Shown: positions 1-6,413, numbered from the stretch's first letter. The stretch is 12,621 nt of DNA from Kiritimatiellota bacterium (GCA_008636095.1 VSJD01000153.1:1-12621), one strand, 5' to 3'. Translations and numbers: made by a program. Notes: generated from the sequence alone by a model not told the origin.

Positions 1-929
1 TTGCTCTTATCGAGAATACGCATTACGATTTTTTCGCCGTGAATCAGGGGCAGTAGACTCACGCGCACGTCCACTTCCCTGCCCAGCGCCTTGATATTGA
101 ACCGTCCATCCTGAGGAATACGGCGTTCCGCGATGTCCATGCCCGACATGATCTTGAGTCGCGAAATAATCGCCGACTGCATATTTTTGGACGGACTGGG
201 CACCTCATATAGATCACCGTCAATGCGATAGCGCAGGCGCAGAGTTTTTTCCATCGGCTCAATATGAATATCGCTGGCCAGCCGCCGCATGGCTTCCACC
301 ATGATTGAGTTGACAATGCGGATCACAGGCGCACCTTCAGCGCTCTCCAGCATCTGGTCCAGGCTGGCTTCATCTTGCTTTTCATGCCCGACTTCAACAT
401 CCTCGCTTTCCATCATGTTCTTGAACATATCTTCCAGCCCCGGCGCGGCCTTTTCCGCAAACTTTTGAAGGACCTCCTTAACTTCCCGCTCCGTCGCCAC
501 GACGGGCACGACGTTCAGGCCAGTCATCGTCTGGATTTCGTCCAGCGCGCTTATATTAAAAGGATCTCCCACGGCCACCGTCAGCATCTTCCCGATCTTC
601 GCGATCGGAATAGCCATGAGCTTATTGCACACCGCCTGCGGAATCAGCTCCAATAGCTGGTTCTCCGGGATAAAGTGGGCAAGGGTCATCGGCGGGATGG
701 CCAGGTATTCGGCAAGTACCATGGTCATATCCGTATCCGAAACAATCTTGCGATCAACCAGAAACTCCTCCAGGCGCTTGCCATCGGCCTGCGCGCCTGT
801 GCGCGCCTTCTGGAGCGTGTTAATGTCAAGCATGTTACGCCGCAACAAGATGGCCGCAATGTTGTCAGCGAAGGATTCCCTCGCGGGGAGGGGGGTGTTG
901 TGTTTTACAACTGGCTGCTCATCGGGCAT
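1..929 (-). CDS. pilB: PilB/GspE-family secretion/pilus assembly ATPase, N-terminal part (runs off left edge)
   Basis: Cytoplasmic hexameric ATPase family that powers type IV pilus extension or type II secretion. Only 309 complete codons are in the window. The start is ATG at 929: an in-frame TAA lies five codons upstream and a GAGG ribosome site sits 8 nt before it. Residues about 20-160 form the GspE N-terminal (MshEN) domain. In it the usual RLG of the first c-di-GMP motif reads RLE (52-54), so nucleotide binding there is doubtful. An acidic linker (about 165-198) follows, then the start of the ATPase core: APVIRIVNSIM from 200, ASDIHIEP at 218-225, RYRIDGD at 233-239 and ERRIPQDGRF at 268-277. 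The Walker A and B motifs would lie beyond the edge, so PilB, GspE and MshE cannot be separated here. It is divergent from the TPR/MshEN gene at 1208 and close to exeA-gspB. Confidence 0.93.
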   Translation of the reverse strand, partial: MPDEQPVVKHNTPLPARESFADNIAAILLRRNMLDINTLQKARTGAQADGKRLEEFLVDRKIVSDTDMTMVLAEYLAIPPMTLAHFIPENQLLELIPQAVCNKLMAIPIAKIGKMLTVAVGDPFNISALDEIQTMTGLNVVPVVATEREVKEVLQKFAEKAAPGLEDMFKNMMESEDVEVGHEKQDEASLDQMLESAEGAPVIRIVNSIMVEAMRRLASDIHIEPMEKTLRLRYRIDGDLYEVPSPSKNMQSAIISRLKIMSGMDIAERRIPQDGRFNIKALGREVDVRVSLLPLIHGEKIVMRILDKS

Positions 930-984
930 GCTAAGAGCCTCTTAATTAGACCACGCGGCGGGGTGCCGTTAACAAAAGAGATTA

Positions 985-1082
985 GCCACAAAAATGCACA
1001 GGATTCACAAGAAAAAAAAACAGATAAGAATCTTTCCTTATGCCTCAACCTCTTTTTTGTGCTTTTTGTGCATCTTTGTGGC
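985..1082. repeat. Long imperfect inverted repeat with CACA/TGTG periodicity
   Basis: The left arm starts GCCACAAAAATGCACA (985-1000). The right arm ends TGTGCATCTTTGTGGC (1067-1082), which is complementary with one mismatch over 16 bp; weaker pairing continues inward through A- and T-rich tracts. A small nested hairpin, ATAAG/CTTAT, lies at 1024-1041. CACA recurs every 9-10 bp in the left arm and TGTG in the right. Similar CACA-rich inverted repeats are common dispersed elements in environmental genomes. Here it would fold in the leader of the pilB transcript. No open frame is involved. Confidence 0.7.
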
Positions 1083-1101
1083 AAACCTTGAAATTCCTTA
1101 G

Positions 1102-1118
1102 ATTCTACTTCGTAGAAT
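1102..1118. promoter_or_regulatory. Perfect 7-bp-stem hairpin between divergent genes
   Basis: ATTCTAC-TTC-GTAGAAT is a perfect inverted repeat with a 3-nt loop. It lies just upstream of the plus-strand promoter candidate and in the predicted leader of the minus-strand transcript. It could be an operator half-site pair or another small palindromic repeat. No T-tract follows on either strand that would make it a clear terminator. Confidence 0.35.
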
Positions 1119-1124
1119 GAAGAC

Positions 1125-1177
1125 TTGTGTCATTGTTTAACAACGCTTATATTATAGCCAGCGAATCGGAGAATCAA
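1125..1177. promoter_or_regulatory. Candidate overlapping divergent sigma-70 promoters
   Basis: On the plus strand TTGTGT (1125-1130) and TATATT (1148-1153) are 17 bp apart, suited to the gene at 1208. On the minus strand a perfect TATAAT (complement of 1151-1156) has TTGATT (complement of 1172-1177) 15 bp upstream, suited to pilB. The two -10 boxes overlap in the stretch TATATTATA, so polymerase could not occupy both at once. Assignment is by motif only. Confidence 0.4.
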
Positions 1178-1207
1178 CACATTTATTAGTTACCAGCGGG
1201 GTGCCGT

Positions 1208-2041
1208 ATGACTGATGCTCAGCATACCAAATCGGCGTCAGAAGCCGAAACGGAAATCTGGAACGCCATCGCTTATTTTGAAAAAATCCTGGAAGCGCTT
1301 CCCCATGACCGGCTTTCGCTGGAAACGCTGGCCAGCGCCTATGAGAAAGTCGGCGACCATACCCGCGCCCAGGCCTATACGCTACGCCTGGTTCAGGTGC
1401 TGATTGATGAAGCCGATGAAGACGGCATTGGCGAACTGCTCGTCAAAATCAGGCAGTTTGACCAGAACGATCCCGAGGTTAAGGCGGCTATCACCAGCCT
1501 GGAAAGCCTGAAACCTGAGAAGGTCATGGCCGTGGTGCGGGACGACATGGACCAGCTGTCGCGCCGCTCCGCGAATATTGCCGGCGAAATCTCCATGGCC
1601 TGGAATCTACTCCAGGCCAACAAACTCAACCAGGAAGACTATGCACGCGTGGTACACGATCTCTCGGAAAATTCGGCCCGCGCCCTGGACGTGCCGGTCT
1701 CCACCTTGCATGTGCTCCAGGACCGCAATCACCCCGGGTTCAATGAAATTTTCGCGTTCGTCTCCTCGGCCTGCAACCTGCCGATCCTTTCGCTGGCCAA
1801 CTTCGATATTCAGCCAGCCACGGCCGCGCTATTACCCATAGAATTTTGCATCAAGCGCGGTGCCATCGTATTTGAACTCATGAGCAACGACGCTCTGGTG
1901 GCCATCCTGAACCCGTACGACACCCAACTACCCCGGGACATGGAGGACCTGACCGGCAAAACCTGCCATCGGTACCTTGTGACCCCCGCCGACTTTGACG
2001 CCGCCCTGGATAAGATAAAAAAGATGAAGTCGGAAACCTGA
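1208..2041 (+). CDS. TPR protein with a stand-alone GspE N-terminal (MshEN-like) domain
   Basis: A 277-residue soluble protein without signal peptide or membrane segment. Residues about 16-100 are helical and TPR-like (AIAYFEKILEALP, then LASAYEKVGDHTRAQAYTLRL). Residues about 122-275 resemble the domain that precedes the ATPase core in PilB/GspE/MshE: a helical part (ISMAWNLLQANKLNQEDYARV, 128-148) and then LPILSLANFDI..ATAALLPIEF, VAILNPYD and MEDLTGKTCHRYLVTPADFDAAL. These line up with AIPPMTL, IPQAV, VAVGDPF and IQTMTGLNVVPVVATEREV of the neighbouring PilB. No Walker motifs follow, so it is not an ATPase. A partner or regulator of the PilB/GspE machine, perhaps competing for its N-domain contacts, is inferred. 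The ribosome site is weak (GGGG before GCCGT-ATG). It converges on gspB with 4 bp between stops. Confidence 0.8.
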   Translation: MTDAQHTKSASEAETEIWNAIAYFEKILEALPHDRLSLETLASAYEKVGDHTRAQAYTLRLVQVLIDEADEDGIGELLVKIRQFDQNDPEVKAAITSLESLKPEKVMAVVRDDMDQLSRRSANIAGEISMAWNLLQANKLNQEDYARVVHDLSENSARALDVPVSTLHVLQDRNHPGFNEIFAFVSSACNLPILSLANFDIQPATAALLPIEFCIKRGAIVFELMSNDALVAILNPYDTQLPRDMEDLTGKTCHRYLVTPADFDAALDKIKKMKSET

Positions 2042-2045
2042 ATTC

Positions 2046-2966
2046 TCAGTTGAGTGTCATGCCCATCTTCAGTGACCGGGTCTCCTTGCCGCATTTCAAC
2101 ACCACGCTGTCCCGGCGGATTTCAATCAGGGTAACGCCATCTATCTGATCTCCCAGGAGGATCAGCCGATTATTTAAACGCGCGCCCGCCCGGCCGGAAC
2201 CAACATTACTGAAGATGGCCGAGAGCTTCAGCCTCGGCCAGACCACCGGCTTTAAGAGCGCACCCTCTTGGTCGGCACTCACATTGCTGAAGATGGCCGA
2301 GAGCTTCCGCCGCGGCCAGGTCGCCGGTCCGGGGACGGCCACCGACCCTCCCCGTTCCTTCACGCCGGGCAAAGCCGCATTCTCCTCTATGTCTTCCCCT
2401 TCATCCGCAAACGCCGGCGCGGCCGCGGCCGCCGGACTAATCCATGGCCTGGATGCGGCTGCACTTGTAACCACTGGTTTAGACATTGCCGTGGCCGGCG
2501 GTTGAGCCGCTGAAGGGGACACCTTAACCGATGACTTGTCTAAGGTCGCACGTCCATGGATCAGGTCCGACATGAATGGGCCAAGCAAAGTGCGCTCCGG
2601 CGACTGTTGCAGGATCAGGACCACCAAAAGGCCTCCGCTCCATGCAATTAGGACGCAGAAAATAATAATACCGGCAATCAGTTTCCACGATTTACCCGAT
2701 TGCACCGGCTTCTCCGGACCTGCCTGCCCGCCCGCAACGCTGTCGCGCCCGCCTGCAGCGTTATGCGCAGCATTTCGGGCAGGTAGCGACTGCGGGCAGG
2801 CAATGCTATCCGTCGGCTGACGGATTGCAGGCGGGCTGGGCGGTACGGGCATGGCCTCCGGCACGGAAGGCGCTGCAGGCGGGCAGGCGGGTGCGGCCTT
2901 CAGCGGAACCCGAGTGCTTTCCGATTCTTCCTGCTGTCTCTTTAAGGCATCTTGAATCAAACTCAT
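2046..2966 (-). CDS. gspB: GspB-like general secretion pathway protein B, single-pass membrane protein
   Basis: 306 residues from ATG 2966. This start is chosen because GGAGG lies 7 nt upstream, it overlaps the exeA stop as ATGA, and the N-terminus MSLIQDALKRQQEE is typical of the family; an in-frame ATG at 3005 lies inside exeA. Order: short cytoplasmic N-terminus, Pro/Ala-rich linker (about 20-90), one transmembrane helix (about 95-120), a second low-complexity linker (about 150-215) and a C-terminal T2SSB-type domain (about 216-306) with LNNRLILLGDQIDGVTLIEI and a DSVVLKCGKETRSLK end. GspB proteins pair with the ATPase GspA/ExeA to let the secretin pass peptidoglycan. Oddity: the beta-strand segment KLSAIFSNV is present twice (221-229 and 247-255), through a 78-bp-period duplication. 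Confidence 0.88.
   Translation of the reverse strand: MSLIQDALKRQQEESESTRVPLKAAPACPPAAPSVPEAMPVPPSPPAIRQPTDSIACPQSLPARNAAHNAAGGRDSVAGGQAGPEKPVQSGKSWKLIAGIIIFCVLIAWSGGLLVVLILQQSPERTLLGPFMSDLIHGRATLDKSSVKVSPSAAQPPATAMSKPVVTSAAASRPWISPAAAAAPAFADEGEDIEENAALPGVKERGGSVAVPGPATWPRRKLSAIFSNVSADQEGALLKPVVWPRLKLSAIFSNVGSGRAGARLNNRLILLGDQIDGVTLIEIRRDSVVLKCGKETRSLKMGMTLN
2203..2319. repeat. Two copies of a 39-bp segment, 78-bp period, inside gspB
   Basis: 2203-2241 and 2281-2319 match at 36 of 39 positions. The period is exactly 26 codons, so the duplication keeps the frame. It repeats the start of the C-terminal domain (WPRxKLSAIFSNV). Related proteins normally have one such strand, so this is probably a recent in-frame duplication. 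Confidence 0.85.
2719..2890. repeat. Palindrome-rich GC stretch encoding the gspB proline/alanine linker
   Basis: GCCTGCCCGC at 2722-2731 is the exact inverse of GCGGGCAGGC at 2792-2801. CCGTC-GGCT-GACGG forms a hairpin at 2810-2823. Direct GCAGGCGGGC words recur near 2827 and 2876. The stretch is translated as low-complexity linker, so the palindromes may be codon bias of Pro/Ala/Gly runs or a decayed REP-like insertion; the exact 10-bp inverse pair favours some contribution from the latter. Confidence 0.4.
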
Positions 2967-3772
2967 GATCCACCCTCCAACTGCTGAATGGCCTTCAACA
3001 CACATTCCCCATCAAGCCGTCGGGTCCTCGCCACATACCCGGCCAGCAAGGTAACATCGCACACGGCATTAATCAGACGCGGAATACCCGTGGAATAATG
3101 ATACACGCGGCGCACGGCTTCGTCACTGAATATCTCGTCACCCTTCCACCCGGCCGTCTCCAGGCGATGCTCAATGTATTGCTTCAGTTCGGCTTCTGTC
3201 AAAGGGAAAAGGTGATAGCGTACCGTAATCCGTTGACGGAGCTGGCGCAGGTCCGGCGCCGCCAGGCGCTGGCTGAGTTCCGGCTGTCCGCAAAGCACGA
3301 TCTGCAGGAGTTTGTGCTGGTCCGTCTCAAGGTTGGAAAGCAGGCGAACCTGCTCCAGCACGGCCGGCGCCAGGTCCTGAGCCTCGTCAATAATCAGGGC
3401 CACGTTGTTATTCTGCCGTAACTGCTCCAACAGAAACGCGTTCAAGGTTTCCAAACAGGCCAGCCGGTCCCGCCCTTTCGCCGCCAGCCCGAAGTCGTGC
3501 AGGATCGCCCGCAGTAATTGGTTCTCAGTCAGCCACGGGTTCAACACCAGGGAGGTTTTAACATTCCGCGCCAGCGACGCCAGCACTGCCCGGCAGATCG
3601 TGGTCTTGCCGGACCCGACTTCACCCGTCAGCTCGATGAACCCTTTGCGGTTCTCAATGCCGTAAATGAGATGGTCAAACGCCTCACGGTGATGCTGGGC
3701 GAAAAATAGAAACCGGGGATCCGGCGTGATATTAAACGGCGCTTCCTTGAATCCGTAGAATCGCAGGTACAT
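2963..3772 (-). CDS. exeA: ExeA/GspA-like AAA ATPase
   Basis: 269 residues from ATG 3772, where the family-typical MYLRFYGFKEAPFNITPDPRF begins. An in-frame ATG at 3853 would add 27 residues encoded by a palindromic repeat, so it is rejected. Walker A GEVGSGKT at 50-57, Walker B LIIDEAQDL at 126-134, the LLSNLETD..LQIVLCGQPEL segment at 144-166 and TGIPRLINAVCD at 228-239 are all intact. ExeA/GspA works with GspB at the inner membrane in secretin assembly. This copy stops after the AAA module and lacks the peptidoglycan-binding extension of the Aeromonas protein. Its stop overlaps gspB by 4 bp (ATGA), giving translational coupling. No Shine-Dalgarno is visible before its ATG, where A/T-rich sequence joins a repeat element. 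Confidence 0.93.
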   Translation of the reverse strand: MYLRFYGFKEAPFNITPDPRFLFFAQHHREAFDHLIYGIENRKGFIELTGEVGSGKTTICRAVLASLARNVKTSLVLNPWLTENQLLRAILHDFGLAAKGRDRLACLETLNAFLLEQLRQNNNVALIIDEAQDLAPAVLEQVRLLSNLETDQHKLLQIVLCGQPELSQRLAAPDLRQLRQRITVRYHLFPLTEAELKQYIEHRLETAGWKGDEIFSDEAVRRVYHYSTGIPRLINAVCDVTLLAGYVARTRRLDGECVLKAIQQLEGGS

Positions 3773-3783
3773 AAATAAGAAAT

Positions 3784-3889
3784 GGTTAATGTCCCGCGCG
3801 ACGCGGGATAAAATTGATGGCCACGCCTTTGGCGCGGTAAACTTGCTTGCCACGCGCTGCGCGTGGCCCCGCGTTTCGCGGGGTTAATG
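3784..3889. mobile_element. REP/MITE-like palindromic element, copy A, flanked by 8-bp direct repeats
   Basis: Four hairpins in about 90 bp: TCCCGCG-CGA-CGCGGGA (3792-3808), CGCC-TTT-GGCG (3824-3834), GCCACGCG-CTG-CGCGTGGC (3849-3867) and CCCCGCG-TTT-CGCGGGG (3867-3883). The block is bracketed by GGTTAATG at 3784-3791 and again at 3882-3889, as a target-site duplication would look, although the right copy shares two bases with the last stem. The first and third hairpins and the words GGGATAAA and GCTTGCC recur at 9224-9273 and 10906-10941. It fills the gap between the TPR gene and exeA. Confidence 0.75.
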
Positions 3890-3891
3890 GT

Positions 3892-4803
3892 TTAATGCTC
3901 CTCATGGTTGGCATGACCTTCCGCTTGCTCGCGTTCACACACATGCCGGCGCTGAAACATAATCGTCTGCCGCATGGCCGCGGGCGCCACGCGAGCACAG
4001 CCTTTCTCCGCCAATTCCGCCACCCGTTCGCGGATGCCCACCCGCCCAGGAAAAAGCGCCAGCATATCCCGGTAGCACGTCAGGGCACGGGGCACATCTC
4101 CGTTCTCCTCATATAACAGGCCGCGATAGACGAGCATCTCGGCGCGATCCAACTGCGCCTGTATTTTGTCCGACCCGTGATCCCGCTCCCAGAGCCGGCT
4201 GGCGGCGTCAAACGCGCGCGCGGCCTCGGTCAAAGCGCCCTTTTTCAGCGCCAAACGCCCTTTTTCCTGGTAAACACGATAGTCCTTAGGATTTTTCGAC
4301 CGGGCCTCGTCCAGCACGCGTTCGGCGAGATCCGGGCGGCCCCCCTCGCCCGCCAGCCAGAATGCGGCCACAACATAGGCCTCCACATTATGCGGATCCG
4401 CGCGAGTCGCAAAATACAACCACGGCACCATCTCGTTCACGCCTTCCGCCTGCAAATGTACGTGTCCCTCGGGGGCAATGACCTGGGCCAGGCGCATAAA
4501 CCCACTCGTAAAAGCCGGCCGCCGGTAAACGCCTACACCCATGTGAAACGTTCGATCAGCGTTTTTATACAATTGATTGCCCACAGCCACGCGGCTTGCG
4601 CCGAGTGCTTTGATCGCCACTGAACCGGCCATTGCCGGCGAACCGGCCGTTACCGGCGAACCGGCCGTTGCCGGAAAATCCGTTTCATCGCCGGGCATTA
4701 ACGGCGCACTGGTCAGTCGGCAGCAGAGCGCAAACGCCGCGCTCCACAGAACCGCCAGGACCAGCGCCACCCAGATTCCTGCCCTGACCCACGGCCCTTT
4801 CAC
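3892..4803 (-). CDS. Membrane-anchored TPR protein, coupled to an ABC-2 transporter
   Basis: 303 residues from GTG 4803. This start overlaps the permease stop as GTGA and has GGGGAG 7 nt upstream; the in-frame ATG at 4929 would lie deep inside the permease gene. An N-terminal hydrophobic helix (about 8-28) looks like a signal anchor, placing the rest outside the cytoplasm. Residues 44-61 come from an 18-bp minisatellite. Helical TPR-like segments run from about 125 to 265: YVVAAFWLAGEGGRPDLAERVLDEA, YQEKGRLALKKGALTEAARAFDAA and YEENGDVPRALTCYRDML. The tail is His/Glu-rich. TPR proteins usually serve as protein-binding scaffolds; a role with the adjacent ABC exporter is inferred from overlap only. 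Substrate unknown. Confidence 0.85.
   Translation of the reverse strand: MKGPWVRAGIWVALVLAVLWSAAFALCCRLTSAPLMPGDETDFPATAGSPVTAGSPAMAGSVAIKALGASRVAVGNQLYKNADRTFHMGVGVYRRPAFTSGFMRLAQVIAPEGHVHLQAEGVNEMVPWLYFATRADPHNVEAYVVAAFWLAGEGGRPDLAERVLDEARSKNPKDYRVYQEKGRLALKKGALTEAARAFDAASRLWERDHGSDKIQAQLDRAEMLVYRGLLYEENGDVPRALTCYRDMLALFPGRVGIRERVAELAEKGCARVAPAAMRQTIMFQRRHVCEREQAEGHANHEEH
4622..4675. repeat. 18-bp minisatellite, 3 copies, in the TPR gene
   Basis: Units 4622-4639, 4640-4657 and 4658-4675 read GAACCGGCC(A/G)TT(G/A)CCGG(C/A). Each holds a hairpin CCGGC-4 nt-GCCGG with a 4-nt spacer. Read by the minus-strand gene it encodes repeats of the type ATAGSP. The same unit occurs at 5621-5684 in the opposite orientation. 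Confidence 0.95.
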
Positions 4804-5588
4804 AGCATTGCTCCCCGCGTGAACCGCTTGTTCCGGTAAGCCAGCCAACCCAGTGTCAGGAACACGGCGGTCATCAGCAACCCATAGACTAACGTCAACA
4901 GCACCGCTGCACCGGGCGCCGGCGGCCACCCGTAAACCAAGCGGCGGCGCATATCAAAAAGCTCCAGGTGCGGCAAGGCGTAATATATTACCATGAGCCC
5001 GGTTTGTACCGCGCCCCGCGCCGTCAACGCCAGGTCCGGCACACGCGGCAGTACCAGCCAGGCGGCCAGGGTGACCACGTAGGTCAGCGCAGAGGCCGCA
5101 TCAGCATGCAGACGTGTTGAAAATGCGATACCTAACGCCGTGATTATAGCAAGCAGGCCAAGATGCAGGAGCCAGGCCTGCGCCAGTACCACCCCGCCGA
5201 AGCCCCCTCCGCGCAGGGCGACCATGAGCACCAGCAGGACATAAAACACGAGCGTGGCCGCGCCCACCACAAACCACGCACCCAACCACTTGCCGAGCAA
5301 AACCTCCACCCGGCTAACCGGCTTAGCCAACAGTGTAAAAATCGTGCCTTGCCTTTCTTCCTGCGGCAACTGGCGGGTGCTGACGGACACCGCCAGAATC
5401 CAGGAGCAGACCCACGCCAGTAACAACCCGATTTCCTTCAAGTAACTGACGGCCTGGCCCAGCCCGAACAGATTGAGCGCCATAAGCGTCACCAGGAAAG
5501 CCGCCAGCAGGATGAGCAGGACATAAACATCCTTCCGCCGGATCATCTCCAGCCATACCAGCCGGGCCAATATCAGGATCCGGATCAT
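4800..5588 (-). CDS. ABC-2 type transporter permease
   Basis: 262 residues, very hydrophobic, with about six membrane helices (roughly 20-41, 53-71, 103-125, 134-155, 165-182 and 226-251). Between helices 2 and 3 it has the cytoplasmic segment PQEERQGTIFTLLAKPVSRVEVLLGKWLGA (73-102), written here in full only by position in related families: QEERQGT..LLAKPVSR is typical of ABC-2/NosY-like permeases. It starts with ATG 5588, overlapping the ATPase stop as ATGA, and ends overlapping the TPR gene as GTGA. With the ATPase it would form a dimeric exporter in the inner membrane. Substrate cannot be told; this subfamily includes gliding/nos/antibiotic-type exporters. Confidence 0.9.
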   Translation of the reverse strand: MIRILILARLVWLEMIRRKDVYVLLILLAAFLVTLMALNLFGLGQAVSYLKEIGLLLAWVCSWILAVSVSTRQLPQEERQGTIFTLLAKPVSRVEVLLGKWLGAWFVVGAATLVFYVLLVLMVALRGGGFGGVVLAQAWLLHLGLLAIITALGIAFSTRLHADAASALTYVVTLAAWLVLPRVPDLALTARGAVQTGLMVIYYALPHLELFDMRRRLVYGWPPAPGAAVLLTLVYGLLMTAVFLTLGWLAYRNKRFTRGAML

Positions 5589-6364
5589 GCGACCACCCTG
5601 ATGAAATATTGTTCCAGGCTTTCGCCGGCAATGGCCGGTTCGCCGGCAACGGCCGGTTCGCCGGCAACGGCCGGTTCGCCGGCCTTGACCAGATCCGCCA
5701 CGCGGCCTTCCGCCACCAAGCGCCCGGCCGCCAGGATGCCGACGCGGTCACACACGCGCTCCACTTCCGAAAGCTCATGCGATGAAAAAAACACCGTTTT
5801 ACCACGCTCCCGGAGCGTGGCAATGATTTCGCGGATGCGGATCCGGCCGAGCGGATCGAACCCGCTGGCAGGCTCGTCCAGGATCACGAGGTCGGGATCA
5901 TTAACCAGGGCCTGGGCCAGGCCAATGCGCTGGAGCATCCCGCGCGAATAGGTTGCCATCCGACGGTCGGCCGCCGTTTCCAGATCGACCAGGGCAAGCA
6001 GTTCGGTCGTCCGCGCATATAGCGCGGTGCGCGACAGGCCGAAGAGCCGCCCGGCCATAAGCAACAGTTCGCGTCCCGTTAGAAACCGGTATGTATCCGG
6101 ATGTTCCGGCAGGTAACCAATTCGGCGCCGCGCGATGGTATGCCGGACATCCTCATCGAACAGCCGCGCTACGCCGGCGGTGGCTTCAATGAATCCAAGC
6201 AGAACGTGCATGGTAGTGGTCTTGCCCGCACCGTTGGGACCCAGGAATCCGTACACCTGCCCCTGGGCGACGCTCAGGCTCAGCCCCTGCAGGGCGCGCA
6301 CCGCGCCGCCGCGCGCGCCCGGAAATTCAACCACCAAGTCTTGAATGTCAATGGCATTGGACAT
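5585..6364 (-). CDS. ABC transporter ATP-binding protein (ABC-2 exporter type)
   Basis: 259 residues. Walker A GPNGAGKT at 42-49, the YLPEHP Q-loop region at 84-89, signature YSRGMLQR at 139-146, Walker B LVILDEP at 159-165 and the switch His in SSHELSEVE (H196) are all present, so it should be active. It energises the permease encoded just downstream (4-bp overlap). Residues about 228-247 are AGEP-type hexapeptides from an 18-bp minisatellite, placed between the nucleotide-binding domain and the last helix (SLEQYFIRVV), a position where extra length is tolerable. The start ATG 6364 is preceded by four GAAATTA heptamers instead of a ribosome site, so initiation is probably weak or the leader has been replaced by the repeat. 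Confidence 0.95.
   Translation of the reverse strand: MSNAIDIQDLVVEFPGARGGAVRALQGLSLSVAQGQVYGFLGPNGAGKTTTMHVLLGFIEATAGVARLFDEDVRHTIARRRIGYLPEHPDTYRFLTGRELLLMAGRLFGLSRTALYARTTELLALVDLETAADRRMATYSRGMLQRIGLAQALVNDPDLVILDEPASGFDPLGRIRIREIIATLRERGKTVFFSSHELSEVERVCDRVGILAAGRLVAEGRVADLVKAGEPAVAGEPAVAGEPAIAGESLEQYFIRVVA
5621..5684. repeat. 18-bp minisatellite, 3.5 copies, in the ABC ATPase gene
   Basis: Units 5621-5638, 5639-5656 and 5657-5674 plus a partial to 5684 read TTCGCCGGCAA(T/C)GGCCGG. Each contains the hairpin CCGGC-4 nt-GCCGG and the spacer TTCG. The minus-strand gene reads it as repeats of AGEPAV/AGEPAI. It is the reverse complement, relative to gene direction, of the array at 4622-4675. 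Confidence 0.95.
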
Positions 6365-6366
6365 GG

Positions 6367-6394
6367 GAAATTAGAAATTAGAAATTAGAAATTT
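6367..6394. repeat. Heptamer array GAAATTA x4 directly upstream of the ABC ATPase
   Basis: Four abutting 7-bp units, the last ending in T (GAAATTT). They begin 3 bp from the ATG at 6364 and occupy the place of a Shine-Dalgarno. Copy number could tune leader structure or spacing. Confidence 0.95.
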
Positions 6395-6413
6395 GGTCTT
6401 CACGCTTTTCCGG

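Larger units (their letters stand above)
958..1207. repeat. 12-bp direct repeat bracketing the A/T-rich pilB upstream region
   Basis: GCGGGGTGCCGT occurs at 958-969 and again, identical, at 1196-1207, directly before the ATG at 1208. The roughly 226 bp between them are A/T-rich compared with the flanks and hold the CACA/TGTG inverted repeat. The pair could be a relic of an insertion or slippage event. The right copy also supplies the only Shine-Dalgarno-like bases (GGGG, 6 nt before the ATG) of the downstream gene. A chance origin is possible. Confidence 0.4.

Noticed and set aside
375..1091. Plus-strand open frames opposite pilB
   Set aside because: They are antisense shadows of the clear PilB reading frame and show no family features.
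2042..2045. Rho-independent terminator between the convergent genes
   Set aside because: Only 4 bp separate the stops and no stem with T-tract is visible on either strand nearby.
2967..3005. Upstream ATG (3005) for gspB
   Set aside because: It lies within exeA and lacks a ribosome site; ATG 2966 has GGAGG, an ATGA overlap and the family-typical MSLIQDALKR start.
3773..3853. Upstream ATG (3853) for exeA
   Set aside because: The extra 27 residues are encoded by the palindromic element; MYLRFYG at 3772 is the family start.
3784..3889. tRNA or other structured RNA gene in the palindromic block
   Set aside because: No cloverleaf or T-loop signature; the hairpins recur elsewhere as a repeat family.
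4804..4929. Upstream ATG (4929) for the TPR gene
   Set aside because: It would overlap 130 bp of the permease gene; the GTG at 4803 has a ribosome site and a GTGA overlap.
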